The position numbers and the translations under genes were made by a program. From Candidatus Nitrosopolaris nunavutensis (GTDB lineage Archaea; Thermoproteota; Nitrososphaeria; Nitrososphaerales; Nitrososphaeraceae): 5,893 bases of DNA. Of this stretch, positions 5,296-5,893 are shown in pieces. The notes beneath the pieces are model-generated. The model saw nothing but the letters and a program-made list of their open reading frames with translations, made no database searches and had not been told where the DNA came from. Within the stretch, counting starts at the first letter, position 1, and each line of letters starts with the position of its first letter. The DNA is taken from NCBI GenBank assembly GCA_002501855.1, contig DAOM01000013.1:1-5893 (forward strand), read 5' to 3'.

Positions 5296-5452
5296 CGTTG
5301 TTACCGCAGGTATCGATAGGGTGACAGTATTCATAATTACGGTATTCATAATCAATGCACTGATCCTCAAAGGTATATTGAACTATCTGAAGCGATCTTC
5401 GAATAAACTTGAAGTTAGTATGGAAGCTGACGATCTTGATCATCGTTCATGA
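5267..5452 (+). CDS. Possible small one-helix membrane protein
   Basis: A 61-residue ORF from TTG 5267. Residues about 19-41 form a hydrophobic helix (VTVFIITVFIINALILKGIL), followed by a positive KRSSNK patch and an acidic tail (EADDLDHRS). This suggests a single-pass membrane peptide with the charged tail inside the cell. The helix contains a 15-nt near-tandem duplication giving VFIIT-VFIIN (about 5326-5355). The start rests only on the TATA-like element at 5232-5239; the frame is open back to 5243, and it may instead be the last part of a frameshifted gene beginning at 5120. No family recognised. Confidence 0.4.
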   Translation: MLQDVIFGSNVVTAGIDRVTVFIITVFIINALILKGILNYLKRSSNKLEVSMEADDLDHRS

Positions 5453-5489
5453 GCTGCAACTGCATTTGTTACAATGGTAGTGATCGACA

Positions 5490-5606
5490 ATGAAGGAAAA
5501 AGCCACAAAAGTAGCTGCGGAATTATTGGAAAGAGACGACCGGCGGCGCTTTGAGCAGGATCAGGCACGAATGCTTGCACGCTCAAAAGAAATTGGGAGA
5601 TACTAA
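5490..5606 (+). CDS. Possible 38-residue charged small protein
   Basis: ATG 5490 to TAA 5604-5606. The product (MKEKATKVAAELLERDDRRR then FEQDQARMLARSKEIGRY) is rich in Lys, Arg, Glu and Ala, with heptad-like spacing that suggests one amphipathic helix. The composition is far from that of random AT-rich sequence. It begins 37 nt after the preceding ORF stop and has no clear TATA box or Shine-Dalgarno sequence, so it could be on the same transcript. It ends just before TTTTTAA, which may serve as a termination site facing the convergent gene. No family recognised. Confidence 0.45.
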   Translation: MKEKATKVAAELLERDDRRRFEQDQARMLARSKEIGRY

Positions 5607-5619
5607 TTTTTAAGAATAA

Positions 5620-5893
5620 CTAATGATAATCCTTCTCCTTCTTTCTATCTACTGCGTTGATTGTTTTCGTTTTTTCCTTGTTAAGTTCATCCTTACTAAT
5701 ACCGCTCGCTAGGATTATTATCTTGTCGTCACCTCCAGTAAAAATAGCAGCGTGAGTAGAATTTTTTAAAGTTTGAAGCACAGCGTAATCACCCACCTGG
5801 AATTCTTTTAACCCTAGTGGAATTAGGGCATCATAGTCATCGATATCTAAAATAGTCACCTTGACAAGTCGCTCAGTTACAGATTCTATTTTT
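5620..5893 (-). CDS. Partial hypothetical protein running off the right edge
   Basis: The minus-strand frame is open from the window edge to TAG at 5620-5622, about 90 codons. A GTG at 5857-5859 could be a start, but the frame continues upstream of it (KIESVTERLVK), with no promoter visible, so the true start is probably outside. The visible part has a strand-rich region (VTILDIDDYDALIPLGLKEF, GDYAVLQTL, AAIFTGGDDKIIILA) and then a very basic/acidic tail (KDELNKEKTKTINAVDRKK). The pattern V-x-I-L-x-x-I, then F-x-x-GDYAVL, then N-x-x-x-A loosely recalls the C-terminal small domain of archaeal GINS replication proteins, but the match is weak. It faces the 38-residue ORF convergently, 13 nt apart. 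Confidence 0.6.
   Translation of the reverse strand, partial: KIESVTERLVKVTILDIDDYDALIPLGLKEFQVGDYAVLQTLKNSTHAAIFTGGDDKIIILASGISKDELNKEKTKTINAVDRKKEKDYH

Noticed and set aside
5255..5443. 62-codon minus-strand ORF
   Set aside because: Antisense to the membrane-helix frame, with no motif or promoter.
1..5893. Search for tRNA, rRNA, CRISPR, insertion sequences and attachment sites
   Set aside because: No T-loop-like GTTCRANNC sequence in a cloverleaf context, no regularly spaced repeats, no transposase or integrase motifs and no paired terminal repeats were seen.

Overview
The window looks like soil-type archaeal DNA, most likely Nitrososphaerota (Thaumarchaeota, the Nitrososphaera/Nitrosocosmicus kind of ammonia oxidiser). 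The reasons are TATA boxes 27-38 nt ahead of start codons with little or no Shine-Dalgarno sequence, moderately AT-rich sequence, low coding density, and a decayed gene matching, from memory, the winged-helix regulator family expanded in soil Thaumarchaeota. The assignment is inferred from sequence character, not from a marker gene.

Four genes are solid. A universal stress protein (939-1403) stands alone behind its own promoter. A YiiM-like MOSC protein (2073-2750) overlaps moaA (2731-3738) by 20 nt, forming a molybdenum-cofactor pair: MoaA makes the first cofactor intermediate, and the MOSC protein belongs to a family that uses the finished cofactor. A two-CBS-domain protein (4500-4943) follows. 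At the left edge lie a probable gene tail (2-52) and a small two-segment membrane protein with a TTG start (163-396). At the right edge a minus-strand gene runs out of the window (5620-5893).

The spaces around the cofactor pair hold relics. Positions 1435-1893 carry a winged-helix regulator broken by about five frame changes, an in-frame stop and an internal deletion. Positions 3986-4163 carry only the last part of a histidine-kinase ATPase domain. Both are signal-transduction genes, so the cofactor pair seems to sit between remnants of regulatory genes.

From 4944 to 5610 the sequence holds short, uncertain ORFs: a 36-codon minus-strand frame, a cluster of three overlapping short plus-strand frames ending in a one-helix membrane peptide with its own TATA box, and a charged 38-residue ORF. 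Just upstream of the CBS gene, one 11-nt segment can pair with either of two downstream segments. No rRNA, tRNA, CRISPR array, insertion sequence or complete mobile element was seen. I did not find a convincing new multi-gene system; the best leads are the relics, the CBS upstream structure and the small ORFs.
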